Assembly (NCBI GenBank): GCA_937894935.1 | Contig: CALAYC010000108.1 | Location: 1-24,112, forward strand | Length of the DNA stretch: 24,112 nt | Source: an uncultured Verrucomicrobiota bacterium | GTDB lineage: Bacteria; Verrucomicrobiota; Verrucomicrobiia; Limisphaerales; JADLHS01 | Direction of reading: 5' to 3' | In this document: piece by piece, positions 17,001 to 24,112 of the stretch | Layout of the letters: every line of letters starts with the position of its first letter | Position numbering within the stretch: position 1 is the stretch's first letter | Notes under the pieces: model-generated | The model's input: the letters and a program-made list of their open reading frames with translations, nothing else | Told to the model about the DNA's origin: nothing | Databases searched by the model: none | Program-made: the position numbers and the translations under genes

Positions 17001-17188
17001 AAGTGCGGATCGCCTTCTCGGCGAGCAACACCGCAACTCCCGAGCAATTCCAACTGCACACCGCTGCGGAAGCGGATGGCAGCTATCAAAACGATCCCGC
17101 CGCGATCATCAGCGGTGCGGGCGGTGTTTTTGAAGCCATCACGCCGGTTTCCGGCGAACGCCGATTCTATCGTATTTATCAACCGTAA
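14015..17188 (+). CDS. Large secreted protein: NHL-like propeller, two Calx-beta domains, lectin-like domain
   Basis: This is a 1057-aa protein. The ATG at 14015 was chosen over an in-frame start at 13946 because a Sec signal peptide begins there (MKTPIRHALALALIASLSA...). Residues about 100-460 contain repeated 'GRIYVLENQ', 'IGEDGYIYVADW' and 'DIAPDGKIFLTQ' strands, typical of NHL/SMP-30-like beta propellers. Two Calx-beta domains follow, at about 473-578 ('TEGSTEVAFRIERSG' ... 'SGTDYMALPGSL') and 582-690 ('VHGVDFNGPASITLLPG'). Residues 695-978 look like a LamG/concanavalin-type beta sandwich ('FADAFDSDTSANW' ... 'WHAVTLTKSGDIVTWEVDG'). The C-terminal 75 residues end 'SGERRFYRIYQP', close to the 'RFFRI' ending of the giant protein at 19373. 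Calx-beta domains bind calcium. It is probably exported to the surface; ligand unknown. No Shine-Dalgarno; the sequence before the ATG is AACTCCT. Confidence 0.82.
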   Translation: MKTPIRHALALALIASLSAATSTRGIPFASGIKNESGTISFVLNEDADNVKVIFDGGGVGNTNDLGSLSVGTHQFSLGSHTSYEIHVSKATAVGWTKISTNGNPKYNVYWSPGGIAINNNSADLERFGRIYVLENQGGDPAGGGNVRGFIDQGIYILNADFSDALGRDDTASTGGIEFETGGANDGVRSPNKIEIGEDGYIYVADWSVTRGTVYRFDPEITTGEVVLGEPGQATPSVHTTINGSAIVKGSLAGGDLTVWAVDGLGIGGSAPYNQLRRWDINAGPLPFNGTPTGLATNGVADVADIQSDLDIAPDGKIFLTQNRAVTAGGYTNRASVNLRVFDTDGVTELWNSHQESTNALGNATAGDIFALARAVKVSPDNKKVALIVNSTHVWIMDLTNGIPDISTRVDLNAFALTSTSTAHRREVAWDAAGNLYAGNNSSELIVVWSPGGSHTAITSSGGAFQLVQPETVVTVTNLVTSITEGSTEVAFRIERSGDIGQSLLVTYTMGGSASSGTDYMALPGSLLFAPGQTVTNISLSVLADAETEATETITLVLAGAGAYSIGTPANATVSVLDANTPEISISGTSDGTKTNLLEAFADARAIFSITRIGSLAAATTVNLTYGGSAVHGVDFNGPASITLLPGATSTNLILTPINDSLVEAPETFTVTIAAGSYQIGATNSASGVIYSEDVTPGTVLFADAFDSDTSANWIVHHTADEDSEAVFGYDYSQMGIPEAPNSSGSSAAQKGLRLRAHLTTDATVTPGISVSPLNGDFGEDYRLRFDMWMNHNGPLAAGGAGSTQNSSYGVGTTAQSVTSATSTAEGIWFTATGDGGVADTSVSQADFGIMVANSLIPVALGYYAAGTDSNARGNGHPYYTVFGGSAAPVAQLNNFPSQTGAVNTGGLGMAWHAVTLTKSGDIVTWEVDGYLLATVPISETYGQLPGNNIFLGFFDWFASANGAPDLQFVIYDNVRIESFATPLQITAIELIDGGTQVRIAFSASNTATPEQFQLHTAAEADGSYQNDPAAIISGAGGVFEAITPVSGERRFYRIYQP

Positions 17189-17194
17189 CCGTCC

Positions 17195-17226
17195 AGCGCC
17201 GGCAAGCGCTTCTGCTTGCCGGCGCT
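17195..17226. terminator. GC-rich 13-bp-stem hairpin between secreted protein and pseudopilin genes
   Basis: AGCGCCGGCAAGC (17195-17207) and GCTTGCCGGCGCT (17214-17226) are perfect inverse complements around the loop GCTTCT. The stem begins 6 bp after the stop of the upstream gene. The tail is ACCTTTATCT, not a strong U-tract, so it may be a weak intrinsic terminator, an mRNA-stabilising stem or a REP-type repeat. It ends 13 bp before the ATG of the pseudopilin gene, in the place of a ribosome site. Confidence 0.6.
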
Positions 17227-17239
17227 ACCTTTATCTGTA

Positions 17240-18085
17240 ATGAACCTGACGCGTCGTCATAGCCTGCTTGCCGGATTCACATTGATCGAACTTCTGGTGG
17301 TGATCGCCATTATCGCGATTCTCGCCGCCATGTTGCTGCCTGCGTTGTCGCGAGCGAAAATGAAAGCCCAACGCATCAGTTGTCTGAACAACAGCAAGCA
17401 AATGGGTTTAGGCAGCCAATTCTATGCGGAGGATGATGAGAAAAAAGCCCTGACCGGCGTGGCTAATTTTGGCGACGATGATATGAACTGGCTCTATCCA
17501 CATTACATTCCGACTATTAAAAGCTTTGTCTGTCCCAGTACGCGGAATTCCGTGCCGACGTCACCTGCCAATCCCATTATTGCCGGCGTGCAGCCACCGG
17601 GAATTTCATTTGTGGTCACTGGTGTGCCCACTGAATTTCGTGAACGTGTCCATGACAAATCGACCTATCTCTATTACCTGTTGAATAATGCCGAAGGAAA
17701 GGATGGGGCCAATGGTCATAGCTACGAGGTTGCCGGCTTTTTCCGTGGTCAAAACAACGCGAGTACAGCCAACGGGGTCAACACTCGAAAGACTCAGAAT
17801 ACCATCGCTTCATACACATACAAGCAAGCTCAATCAGGCACCAAATATAATTTTTTAGGTCAACGGGCGAGCCCTACCGACGTTTGGCTGATTTATGACG
17901 CTGACGATCCCGGTGGGGTTGATCGTCCCAATCAGGATTATCCGGATCCCGGCGACAATCATGGAAAGGACGGCGCTAATGTCGTCTTTGCGGATGGCCA
18001 TGCCGAGTGGGTAAAGCAGGTAAACTATATACGTAGTTTCATTCTGGGGACAGACGAGTCTCATCCTTTAGCTGCCTCGCGTTAG
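17240..18085 (+). CDS. Type II secretion pseudopilin-like protein with H-Xn-DG C-terminal motif
   Basis: This 281-aa protein has an N-terminal prepilin signal: a short basic leader (MNLTRRHSLLAG), predicted cleavage after G12, then 'FTLIELLVVIAIIAILAAMLLPAL' as methylation site and TM helix with the conserved E17. 'SCLNNSKQMGLG' after the helix is typical of the large Verrucomicrobia/Planctomycetes family of prepilin-like proteins. Near the C terminus 'NHGKDGANVVFADGHAEWV' corresponds to the H-X9-DG processing-associated motif, here with 10 residues between H and DG. Such proteins are thought to be exported by type II secretion-like machinery and exist in many copies per genome; their role is unknown. 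The ATG at 17240 is the first that gives a normal leader. An in-frame TTG at 17216 lies inside the hairpin and is unlikely. No Shine-Dalgarno is visible. Confidence 0.88.
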   Translation: MNLTRRHSLLAGFTLIELLVVIAIIAILAAMLLPALSRAKMKAQRISCLNNSKQMGLGSQFYAEDDEKKALTGVANFGDDDMNWLYPHYIPTIKSFVCPSTRNSVPTSPANPIIAGVQPPGISFVVTGVPTEFRERVHDKSTYLYYLLNNAEGKDGANGHSYEVAGFFRGQNNASTANGVNTRKTQNTIASYTYKQAQSGTKYNFLGQRASPTDVWLIYDADDPGGVDRPNQDYPDPGDNHGKDGANVVFADGHAEWVKQVNYIRSFILGTDESHPLAASR

Positions 18086-18130
18086 AACGACCTCTTTTAA
18101 AATTATCAGGTTCATTCCGAAGCGGTGATT

Positions 18131-18889
18131 TCATACGTTTCCGGCAATTCCCTGTTGCTGCGCCAGCATGCGACCGTCGATCTCCGCCGGATCGAAGCTC
18201 CAGCGCTGGGCGAGTAGCGGCACTTTTTCTACGTTGGCGATGAGGTGATCGGCGACGCTCCAATCATCGCCACCGGCGGTTTCGCCGTAGTTGAAGCAGT
18301 TCATACCCAGCGCGATTTCGGCTTTGGTCTTCACGCCTTGATTCCACAAGGTTGTTCCGGCCCAGGCATAGGCGCGAATAACGCGACCGGATTCCAATTG
18401 CGCCCACGTGTGATGTTGCAGGATCGAATCCGCCTGAAAAAATTGCACGTGCCCCAGCTTGCGACTTAGCTCGCGCAGGAATCGGTAAAAGACATCCACA
18501 TCCTCGTCAGGAATTGGCAGTCCTGCGCCAAACACAAATGTCCAACCATGCACGGGCGGGGCGATGAAAAGTTTTTGTGACGCGAACAGGCCTTCCGTCC
18601 AGGAACAGGGACGCGGGTTATTGAGACCGAGGGCCAGTTGAACTGCGTGCATGTCCCGCGTGCGAATAGCCAACCAACGCGACGGGCGACGCGCTTGAAT
18701 CGGGTGATAGGGAAGAAAAGTGACGCGTGAAAATTGTCGGGCGATTGCTTCCTGCTCCGCGTAAGTCTGCTCGGTAATGCCGCGCAATCGGAGATGCCGG
18801 CGGATGAACAGGAACATCGCGAACGCGCCGCCAAAGACGAGGCCGATCACCACCAGCAATGCGACCGCGAATAAGTCTTCCGGAGTCAC
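18131..18889 (-). CDS. Conserved membrane-anchored protein of unknown function
   Basis: This 252-aa protein starts with GTG at 18889; the nearby ATG (TTG GCG TGA) is out of frame and stops at once. One N-terminal TM helix at about residues 6-29 (LFAVALLVVIGLVFGGAFAMFLFI) is followed by basic residues, so the main domain is probably cytoplasmic. The soluble part has motif-like blocks: 'PSRWLAIRTRD' then 'HAVQLALGLNNPRPCSWTEGL', 'KLFIAPPVHGWTFVFG', 'DVDVFYRFLRELSRKLGHVQFF', and 'GRVIRAYAWAGTTLWNQG'. I recall similar unnamed proteins in several phyla but no function. It ends 45 bp from the convergent pseudopilin gene and lies 66 bp downstream of cutA on the same strand, so the two may be co-transcribed. 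Confidence 0.75.
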   Translation of the reverse strand: MTPEDLFAVALLVVIGLVFGGAFAMFLFIRRHLRLRGITEQTYAEQEAIARQFSRVTFLPYHPIQARRPSRWLAIRTRDMHAVQLALGLNNPRPCSWTEGLFASQKLFIAPPVHGWTFVFGAGLPIPDEDVDVFYRFLRELSRKLGHVQFFQADSILQHHTWAQLESGRVIRAYAWAGTTLWNQGVKTKAEIALGMNCFNYGETAGGDDWSVADHLIANVEKVPLLAQRWSFDPAEIDGRMLAQQQGIAGNV

Positions 18890-18955
18890 GCCAACATTCT
18901 TACCAGAGAATCGGCGGAGCGCGAAAAATATTTTCGGCGGCGAACCCAGCCACTG

Positions 18956-19279
18956 TCAGATGCAGTTGGCCGCCAGCCAATCCAGATATTTTTTTGTGCC
19001 GCCAGCGAGGTTTAGTACGACGAACTCCGGCGTGTCGTAGGGATGATTGGCGCACACCAGTTTTTCCAATGCCTTCAATCGCGCGCCGGTCGTTTTCAGC
19101 ACGAGTAGCACTTCAGCGCTGCGCTCCAGTTTGCCTTGCCAGCGATAATGAGATTCCACTTTCGGCAACAGATTCGCACATGCAATCAGGCGCGCGTTCA
19201 ACGCTGCGGTGGCGAGGTGGCGCGCTACTTTGAGATTCGGCGCCGTCACCAGGACGATTTTGTAGCTTGCTTTTGCCAT
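18956..19279 (-). CDS. cutA: Divalent-cation tolerance protein CutA
   Basis: This 107-aa protein has the normal CutA length. The ATG at 19279 (MAKASYKIVLVTAP) was chosen over an in-frame start at 19354 because the extra 25 residues do not resemble the family and because GTGGA lies just upstream. Conserved CutA features are present: 'VTAPNLKVARHLATAAL', 'ARLIACANLLPKVESHYRWQGKLE', 'EVLLVLKTT', 'HPYDTPEFVVLNLAGG' and the C-terminal 'YLDWLAAN'. CutA forms small, very stable PII-like trimers that bind Cu2+ and other divalent ions; the exact role is still debated. An 11-bp inverted repeat (19307-19340) lies upstream. The uncharacterised gene at 18131-18889 follows on the same strand. Confidence 0.95.
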   Translation of the reverse strand: MAKASYKIVLVTAPNLKVARHLATAALNARLIACANLLPKVESHYRWQGKLERSAEVLLVLKTTGARLKALEKLVCANHPYDTPEFVVLNLAGGTKKYLDWLAANCI

Positions 19280-19306
19280 GCGTCCACTTTGCCTGAAATG
19301 ACGTTT

Positions 19307-19340
19307 TCCGTCACGAACCGCTGTGACAATTCGTGACGGA
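19307..19340. repeat. Perfect 11-bp inverted repeat upstream of cutA
   Basis: TCCGTCACGAA (19307-19317) and TTCGTGACGGA (19330-19340) flank a 12-nt loop. The site is 28 bp upstream of the cutA ATG and 32 bp downstream of the CotH gene stop. The minus strand continues with AAAACG, not a U-tract, so it is a poor intrinsic terminator. It could be an operator, a terminator helper or a dispersed repeat. Confidence 0.6.
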
Positions 19341-19372
19341 TGGTTTAATCGCAAGCGTTTGATGCGCTCACG

Positions 19373-22300
19373 CTAAAACTGTCCCGGCGCTATGATTCGG
19401 AAGAAGCGCGTTTCACTGATCGGTTGATTGATGGATATGACGCGATTCGTCGGAGCGGCAGAAATGTTCGCGACAGGGAACCAGATTTCTGCGTCCACAG
19501 TACTCGCGGCCAAAAGGCTATACGTGCGATCGGCCATCGCCGTGAATTGCAGAGTCACCTCACCGTTGCTGGTGGTAATGGCGTCGAACTTCAATCCACT
19601 GGTCGCATTGTGCGGATCAGTGCCAGCGAGCCATTCTTGATAATTCGTCATTCCATCCTGATCTGCGTCGAGATCGCCATCGGTGACAAATGGATTGAGA
19701 AGGTTATGCACTTCCCACAAATCCGGAATGCCGTCGCCATCGGTGTCGTGATTTAACGTCTGAGCGTCCAGAGTTCCTGGGGTAGCGGCGGCGACGAACC
19801 AGTTCGCCGGTTCGTTGCCGTAGGCGAGCAGAGATTTGCGCTGCAAGGATTGTCCGGTCGCGTTTGCGCCTGTAGGCCATGGTAATTGCGTGCGATACGC
19901 GATGTGTTCGACGGTTACGTAGGGCACGGTGCCATCGAGCGGTTGGGGACGATCGGGTTGTCGCAGTTCAATGCTCTCGCCGCTGTTATCCAGACGTCCG
20001 ATCCACGGGCCAAAAAGTGGAACGTCTTCGGGAACGCCGTACGTTTGTCGAAACGCTGCGGTTCGCGTGGTGTTGGTGGTGGGATTGAATCCCACAATCA
20101 ACAGTCGTCCGCCTACGGGTAGAACGACGCCCGGCGGAAAATCGAAATCCACGCCAAGACGCATGCGCCAGGCGTTGGTGGGATAAGCGAGCGCGTAAAG
20201 CGGCACGTTGGTCGCCGCAATGTTTTGCAATTCGACGAACTCATCTTCGTAGTTTTCGTTTCCGCCGATGCGCGGAGGCTGGAACATAATTTCAGAAATT
20301 ACCACCGGACCGATGACAGGTTGGGCGTTAGTCGCACCGAGTGTGCGCTCAGTCATTGCCACGAATTGATATTCGCCGAGACTGTTCACATAACGCCCCA
20401 ATGAGACTCCGTTGAACGTGGCTTCGAAGACCGCACCATCAACGTAACTGGTCAGATCGCCCTGCGCATTGGCGGCGAAGAGATAAATTTCGTCGCCAAG
20501 ACTGCTGAGAGCGAATGCATTTGGGCCGACGTTGAAATGGCTTTCGTTGAAAACGAGGAAACCGTGTGCGGGAATCGTGACACCGGTCGGAATGCGATAT
20601 TTTTTCGGAACAGCAGCATCGTCACTCAGATACCAACCACCGATGTTAACCGGACTGCCAGTGGGATTGAACAGTTCGACTGAGTCGCTTAAGGGCGGAT
20701 CAGTGTGTGCCAGAATTTCGTTAATCTGGATCGGCGGCGTGGTGCTGGGCGGATCATCGGCGCGCGGCGAACCGCCGATCATTGTGCTCGGGCGATAAGT
20801 GCCTGCGACGGCATCGTCCAGAACCAGCGACCAACCCAATCCATCCGCCGTTACGGGCCACGGTGGAGCTTCGTCATAGGTCACCTCAAGAATCGTTTCG
20901 CCGCCGGGCGTGCTTAATCGCAGCGTTTCACCGGCGTTGTTCAGATTGCCGGAATAGAGTCCGTTGACGACGAGGCCCGGGTATTTTGTTTGCAGCGCGA
21001 TAAGATTGCGGCCGAGAAGAAAATGTTCTCCGGGCGCCAGCGTCGTGCCGTTCGGGAAAGTGAAAGTAATGCCGGCGGTAAAAGTCAGTCCGCTCAAATC
21101 CAGGGTGACGGCTCCGATGTTTTTGAGTTCGAGAAACTCCAGATCGTTTCCGCTGTAAATTCCGAAGGCGGGCGGGTTATACATGATTTCGGTGATGCGC
21201 AAACCGGCGCGCAGTTGGGCAGTGACATCGGCGGCGGTGGCAATGAATTCGATCGGATCGGACCATTTGCTCCAGCGCCCGCTGTTGTCCTGATGGCGAA
21301 CGCGAGCGCGATACATTTTGCCTGCCTGCACATAAACGCCCGGAATGGTGATGCGGTTGGTCCAGTAAGTGAGCGTGCCGGAAGTCCAGATGGCATCCCA
21401 TTCCAACGGCGGAATGACGCGCGGATCAGCGGGCGGCTGATTGGGATTTCGCACCTCCGCCAAACGCCATTGCATCGCGCCGAAAGTATGGATGCCTTGC
21501 GGATCGGCAAACGGCAGACATTCAAACGTCAGCGCGTTGATGGGGAAGTTAGTCGCGCCGACGTAATAAATTGTCGGCTTGGTGGGAATCGCGGGATCAG
21601 CGGCGATGGTGTCCAAACGCGTAATCCAACCACCGGCGCCGACGAAAGAGCGGTCGTTCCACCAGGAGTTATTGCCGCCTACGAACATGAAATTTTTCAT
21701 GTCCTGCACGTAACCGGCGAGCCCGCCGCTCAGGCCCGGGCCAGGATTTTCCATATTGCTGTATGCTGAGCCGAACGGCGTGCTGTTGGCCCAGCGAGTG
21801 ATGTCAGCCGGTGCAATGGCGGCGGCGCGAGCGGCCACGGCATCAATCACGGCGTTGATTTGATCCGGCTGAAAGAGCAGGTCGCGCATTTCGCGTACTG
21901 TGTTGCGATAATCACGTTGCATGTCTGGATGCAAACCGGCGGTCGAACCGAAAATGCCATTCCACGCGAGGTCGTGACCTTCGTTCCACGTCGGCCCCCA
22001 CGTATCGGTTGTGTCCCACGGCAACGTCCAGAAGCGGCCCATGAAATCGTTGGTGGCGTTGTAATCGGTGTCGAAAAACCAGGCCGCATTTTTTCCGGCG
22101 CTCGGCCAGGTGTCATAATTACGCACCGCTTCGCAAACAGCGTGGTACGCGTACCAGTTGGTGTAATTCACATTGGCCAACAACCACGCGTCGGTTTGCG
22201 ATGGATTCGGATTCAGCAACGCATTTTGAATGCGCACCGCGTCGGCGCCGTTGGTCACGGCAAACGCACCCTGGTAACGGCGTTGTTCAACCATATCGAT

Positions 22301-24112
22301 GTATGGATCGTGTGAGCGCGGGGCATTAATCAGTTTGTAGAGATTGCCTTTGGGCAGGTTGTGAGCTTCGAGGAAATTCGCGTCATAATCCTCCTGCACC
22401 CACGACAGCCCGTAGAAATCACCGTCATATTGATTCGGTTGTTCCAGAGTCGAACGCACGACGCGCCAATGAAAGTAATGAGAGTTCGGTGACGGTACCC
22501 CGACTTTGTTCAGCAACCAATAATTCAAATACTCGTTGAGCGAATAGGTCAGCGTGCCGCGGTTGCTCTGACCTTTGGCGGTGCTCATTGAAGCCCACTT
22601 GCGCGGATACGGATTGCCGAATTCATCTTTGGCCAGGAAGTTTCGTCCATCGTTGAACTTGATGCGAAAGTTGCGTTTGCCGCGTTGATAACGCCCGTTC
22701 GCACCGCGCAAGCGATAGCGGATGTGATCATACACTTCGCCGTCGTAAACAAACGCACCGCTCCAGTTGAAAACATAACGGGCTTCGTTGGCGAGCGAGC
22801 CGTTGAATTGCGGAATCTGATTGGCGCCGGAATAGGCGGTGCAGGTGTCGAAATCCTCCGCCCGCGTGAGTAGAAAATAAACGGGCAGCGTTTGCAGATT
22901 GCTCGACGTAACACTCGCATAACTCGGAATACCATCGTAAACGAAGTAAGCAAAATTGAGCGACGGATCATCGGCAAACGGCGCGCGGCGCGATGCACCC
23001 AACGCATCGGTGCTGGTGATGCGATAACGCACCAGCGTGCGATTCGGTTGCACGGGCAGCAGCACGGAATAAATGTCATCACCCGCAACTGCGTCACCGT
23101 TCATACCATCGTCATGCATCGTGACGGTAATCCAGTTCGTGCTCGCTTCAAACGCCGGATTGGGCTGCGGCGGCGCAAATGGATTAGCGTTCAGTTGAGC
23201 GACGGTGTAAGGCAGGATTGATGGAAGATATTTCCCGGGAGCAACGACCTGATAATGCAACACCACGGAAGCGACACCCTGCGGATCGGTCACTTTGGCA
23301 GTGACTAAAACCTGATTGGTCGAGGACGGTTGTTTAGGAGTGTGCGCGACCTGACGAATATTTGGTGCGGGGTTAGTTGCAAATACCTGATTTTGTGCGC
23401 CCGGCGACGGCACCGCGGGATTTAACGGACTGGCCCATGAACTGCCGAGATCATTGTCGAGCGCGGGGTTTATCAATTCCATCGAAGGACCGTTGCCATC
23501 CGCAGCGATCGGCCAGGGAAATTCCACGTTGTAAGTGACTTCATCCACAATATTGTCGGACGGATCGCGCAACGTAATCCGTTCGCCATCGCTACTCAGA
23601 TTGCCCGACCACGGGCCGAGCGCTGTAACGCCGTAACGCGATTGGATGGTGGCGGGATCAGAAGCGATGACGAGGTAACCTCCGGCGGGAATCGTCGTGC
23701 CGTTGGGAAAGACGTAATCCACGGCGTCGCGCAAGCGCCACAACGAAAGATTCACCGGCGCATTGCTCGGGTTGTACAACTCGATGAACTCTTCGCGGAT
23801 CGGATTGTGGTCAGGATTGTAGTGAATCTCGTTGATGACCACGTTGCGATTGGGCGCTTTGGTTTTCAGCGTGAAAATCTGTTCGGCGAACAAACCAACT
23901 GAATCAGTCGCGCGCACGCGGATGTAGAGTGTTTGATTTGCTGCGGTGGGAAAGCCTGGTCCGGCAAGTAATTGATTGCCCTGAATCGTGAACTTCGAGT
24001 TGTCCGTTGCGCCCTCGCCCGCAACCAGCGTGAAGGTGAACGATTCAAAGCGATTGGTATCCACGGCGCGCAGCATCGCGAGAAACGTTCCGGGTGTCGC
24101 CGTCGCGTCAAT
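19373..24112 (-). CDS. Giant surface protein with CotH kinase-like domain and four lamin-tail domains (5' end missing)
   Basis: The frame is open to the window edge, so the N terminus is missing; 1579 residues are visible. Counting from the edge: the end of a cadherin-like domain ('PGTFLAMLRAVDTNRFESFTF', 'LYIRVRATDSVGLFAEQIF') at 1-80; lamin-tail domain 1 at about 88-220 ('VVINEIHYNP', 'EFIELYNPS', 'FPNGTTIPAGGYLVI'); a linker; a CotH kinase-like domain from about 412 ('YFLLTRAEDF', 'RYRLRGANGRYQRGKRNFRI') to about 800; lamin-tail domains 2 (972-1100), 3 (1127-1240) and 4 (1269-1397); calcium-binding DxDxDG repeats ('DTDGDGIPDLWE', 'DLDADQDGMTNYQEWLAG') at 1454-1497; and an ending 'ETRFFRIIAPGQF'. 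It is probably secreted or surface attached. CotH-type kinases phosphorylate extracellular proteins in other systems; the substrate here is unknown. Confidence 0.9.
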   Translation of the reverse strand: MDATATPGTFLAMLRAVDTNRFESFTFTLVAGEGATDNSKFTIQGNQLLAGPGFPTAANQTLYIRVRATDSVGLFAEQIFTLKTKAPNRNVVINEIHYNPDHNPIREEFIELYNPSNAPVNLSLWRLRDAVDYVFPNGTTIPAGGYLVIASDPATIQSRYGVTALGPWSGNLSSDGERITLRDPSDNIVDEVTYNVEFPWPIAADGNGPSMELINPALDNDLGSSWASPLNPAVPSPGAQNQVFATNPAPNIRQVAHTPKQPSSTNQVLVTAKVTDPQGVASVVLHYQVVAPGKYLPSILPYTVAQLNANPFAPPQPNPAFEASTNWITVTMHDDGMNGDAVAGDDIYSVLLPVQPNRTLVRYRITSTDALGASRRAPFADDPSLNFAYFVYDGIPSYASVTSSNLQTLPVYFLLTRAEDFDTCTAYSGANQIPQFNGSLANEARYVFNWSGAFVYDGEVYDHIRYRLRGANGRYQRGKRNFRIKFNDGRNFLAKDEFGNPYPRKWASMSTAKGQSNRGTLTYSLNEYLNYWLLNKVGVPSPNSHYFHWRVVRSTLEQPNQYDGDFYGLSWVQEDYDANFLEAHNLPKGNLYKLINAPRSHDPYIDMVEQRRYQGAFAVTNGADAVRIQNALLNPNPSQTDAWLLANVNYTNWYAYHAVCEAVRNYDTWPSAGKNAAWFFDTDYNATNDFMGRFWTLPWDTTDTWGPTWNEGHDLAWNGIFGSTAGLHPDMQRDYRNTVREMRDLLFQPDQINAVIDAVAARAAAIAPADITRWANSTPFGSAYSNMENPGPGLSGGLAGYVQDMKNFMFVGGNNSWWNDRSFVGAGGWITRLDTIAADPAIPTKPTIYYVGATNFPINALTFECLPFADPQGIHTFGAMQWRLAEVRNPNQPPADPRVIPPLEWDAIWTSGTLTYWTNRITIPGVYVQAGKMYRARVRHQDNSGRWSKWSDPIEFIATAADVTAQLRAGLRITEIMYNPPAFGIYSGNDLEFLELKNIGAVTLDLSGLTFTAGITFTFPNGTTLAPGEHFLLGRNLIALQTKYPGLVVNGLYSGNLNNAGETLRLSTPGGETILEVTYDEAPPWPVTADGLGWSLVLDDAVAGTYRPSTMIGGSPRADDPPSTTPPIQINEILAHTDPPLSDSVELFNPTGSPVNIGGWYLSDDAAVPKKYRIPTGVTIPAHGFLVFNESHFNVGPNAFALSSLGDEIYLFAANAQGDLTSYVDGAVFEATFNGVSLGRYVNSLGEYQFVAMTERTLGATNAQPVIGPVVISEIMFQPPRIGGNENYEDEFVELQNIAATNVPLYALAYPTNAWRMRLGVDFDFPPGVVLPVGGRLLIVGFNPTTNTTRTAAFRQTYGVPEDVPLFGPWIGRLDNSGESIELRQPDRPQPLDGTVPYVTVEHIAYRTQLPWPTGANATGQSLQRKSLLAYGNEPANWFVAAATPGTLDAQTLNHDTDGDGIPDLWEVHNLLNPFVTDGDLDADQDGMTNYQEWLAGTDPHNATSGLKFDAITTSNGEVTLQFTAMADRTYSLLAASTVDAEIWFPVANISAAPTNRVISINQPISETRFFRIIAPGQF

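Noticed and set aside
14015..17188. Idea that the two Calx-beta domains and CotH gene form part of a phage or tail-like module
   Set aside because: The 1057-aa product has a Sec signal peptide and the CotH protein has extracellular-type domains; there is no phage structural or lysis gene nearby.
1..24112. CRISPR arrays, tRNA and rRNA genes, transposases
   Set aside because: None were seen on reading; repeats present are short tandem or hairpin types without spacer structure.

Overview
The window looks like a chromosomal segment of a Verrucomicrobiota bacterium, probably Pedosphaera/Limisphaera-like. This is inferred from gene content, not from a marker gene: a prepilin-type 'GFTLIELL' protein with a C-terminal H-Xn-DG motif, very large secreted CotH-kinase/lamin-tail and Calx-beta proteins ending in an 'RF(Y/F)RI' motif, a MoxR-DUF58-BatA locus, a GxxExxY-family remnant, and many genes without a clear Shine-Dalgarno. 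No rRNA, tRNA, CRISPR array or transposase gene was seen.

Bases 1-13483 hold a minus-strand MoxR/DUF58/vWA locus. In transcription order it encodes a coiled-coil membrane protein (13483-11537), a MoxR AAA+ ATPase (10965-9964), a DUF58 vWA-like protein (8623-7682), a BatA-like membrane vWA protein (2020-179) and the start of a periplasmic solute-binding protein (182-1). Every junction between the four core genes holds extra DNA. A GxxExxY (PD-(D/E)XK-type) pseudogene between two related hairpin repeats lies before moxR. A 428-aa PD-(D/E)XK-like protein lies between moxR and the DUF58 gene. A complete, oppositely oriented imuA-imuB-dnaE2 translesion mutagenesis cassette (2306-7661) lies between the DUF58 and batA genes.

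Bases 13484-14014 are a non-coding divergent region with AT-rich inverted repeats. Bases 14015-18085 carry two plus-strand genes for envelope or secreted products: a 1057-aa signal-peptide protein (NHL-like propeller, two Calx-beta domains, lectin-like domain) and a type II secretion pseudopilin-like protein, separated by a strong 13-bp-stem hairpin. Bases 18131-24112 are minus strand: a conserved membrane-anchored protein of unknown function, the divalent-cation tolerance protein CutA, and the C-terminal 1579 residues of a giant CotH-kinase/lamin-tail surface protein that continues past the window edge.

The imuA-imuB-dnaE2 genes would act together in DNA-damage-induced error-prone synthesis. 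MoxR, DUF58 and BatA-type proteins are usually encoded together as a chaperone-like membrane/periplasm module. The unusual feature of the window is how that module has been repeatedly interrupted, twice by nuclease-fold genes.
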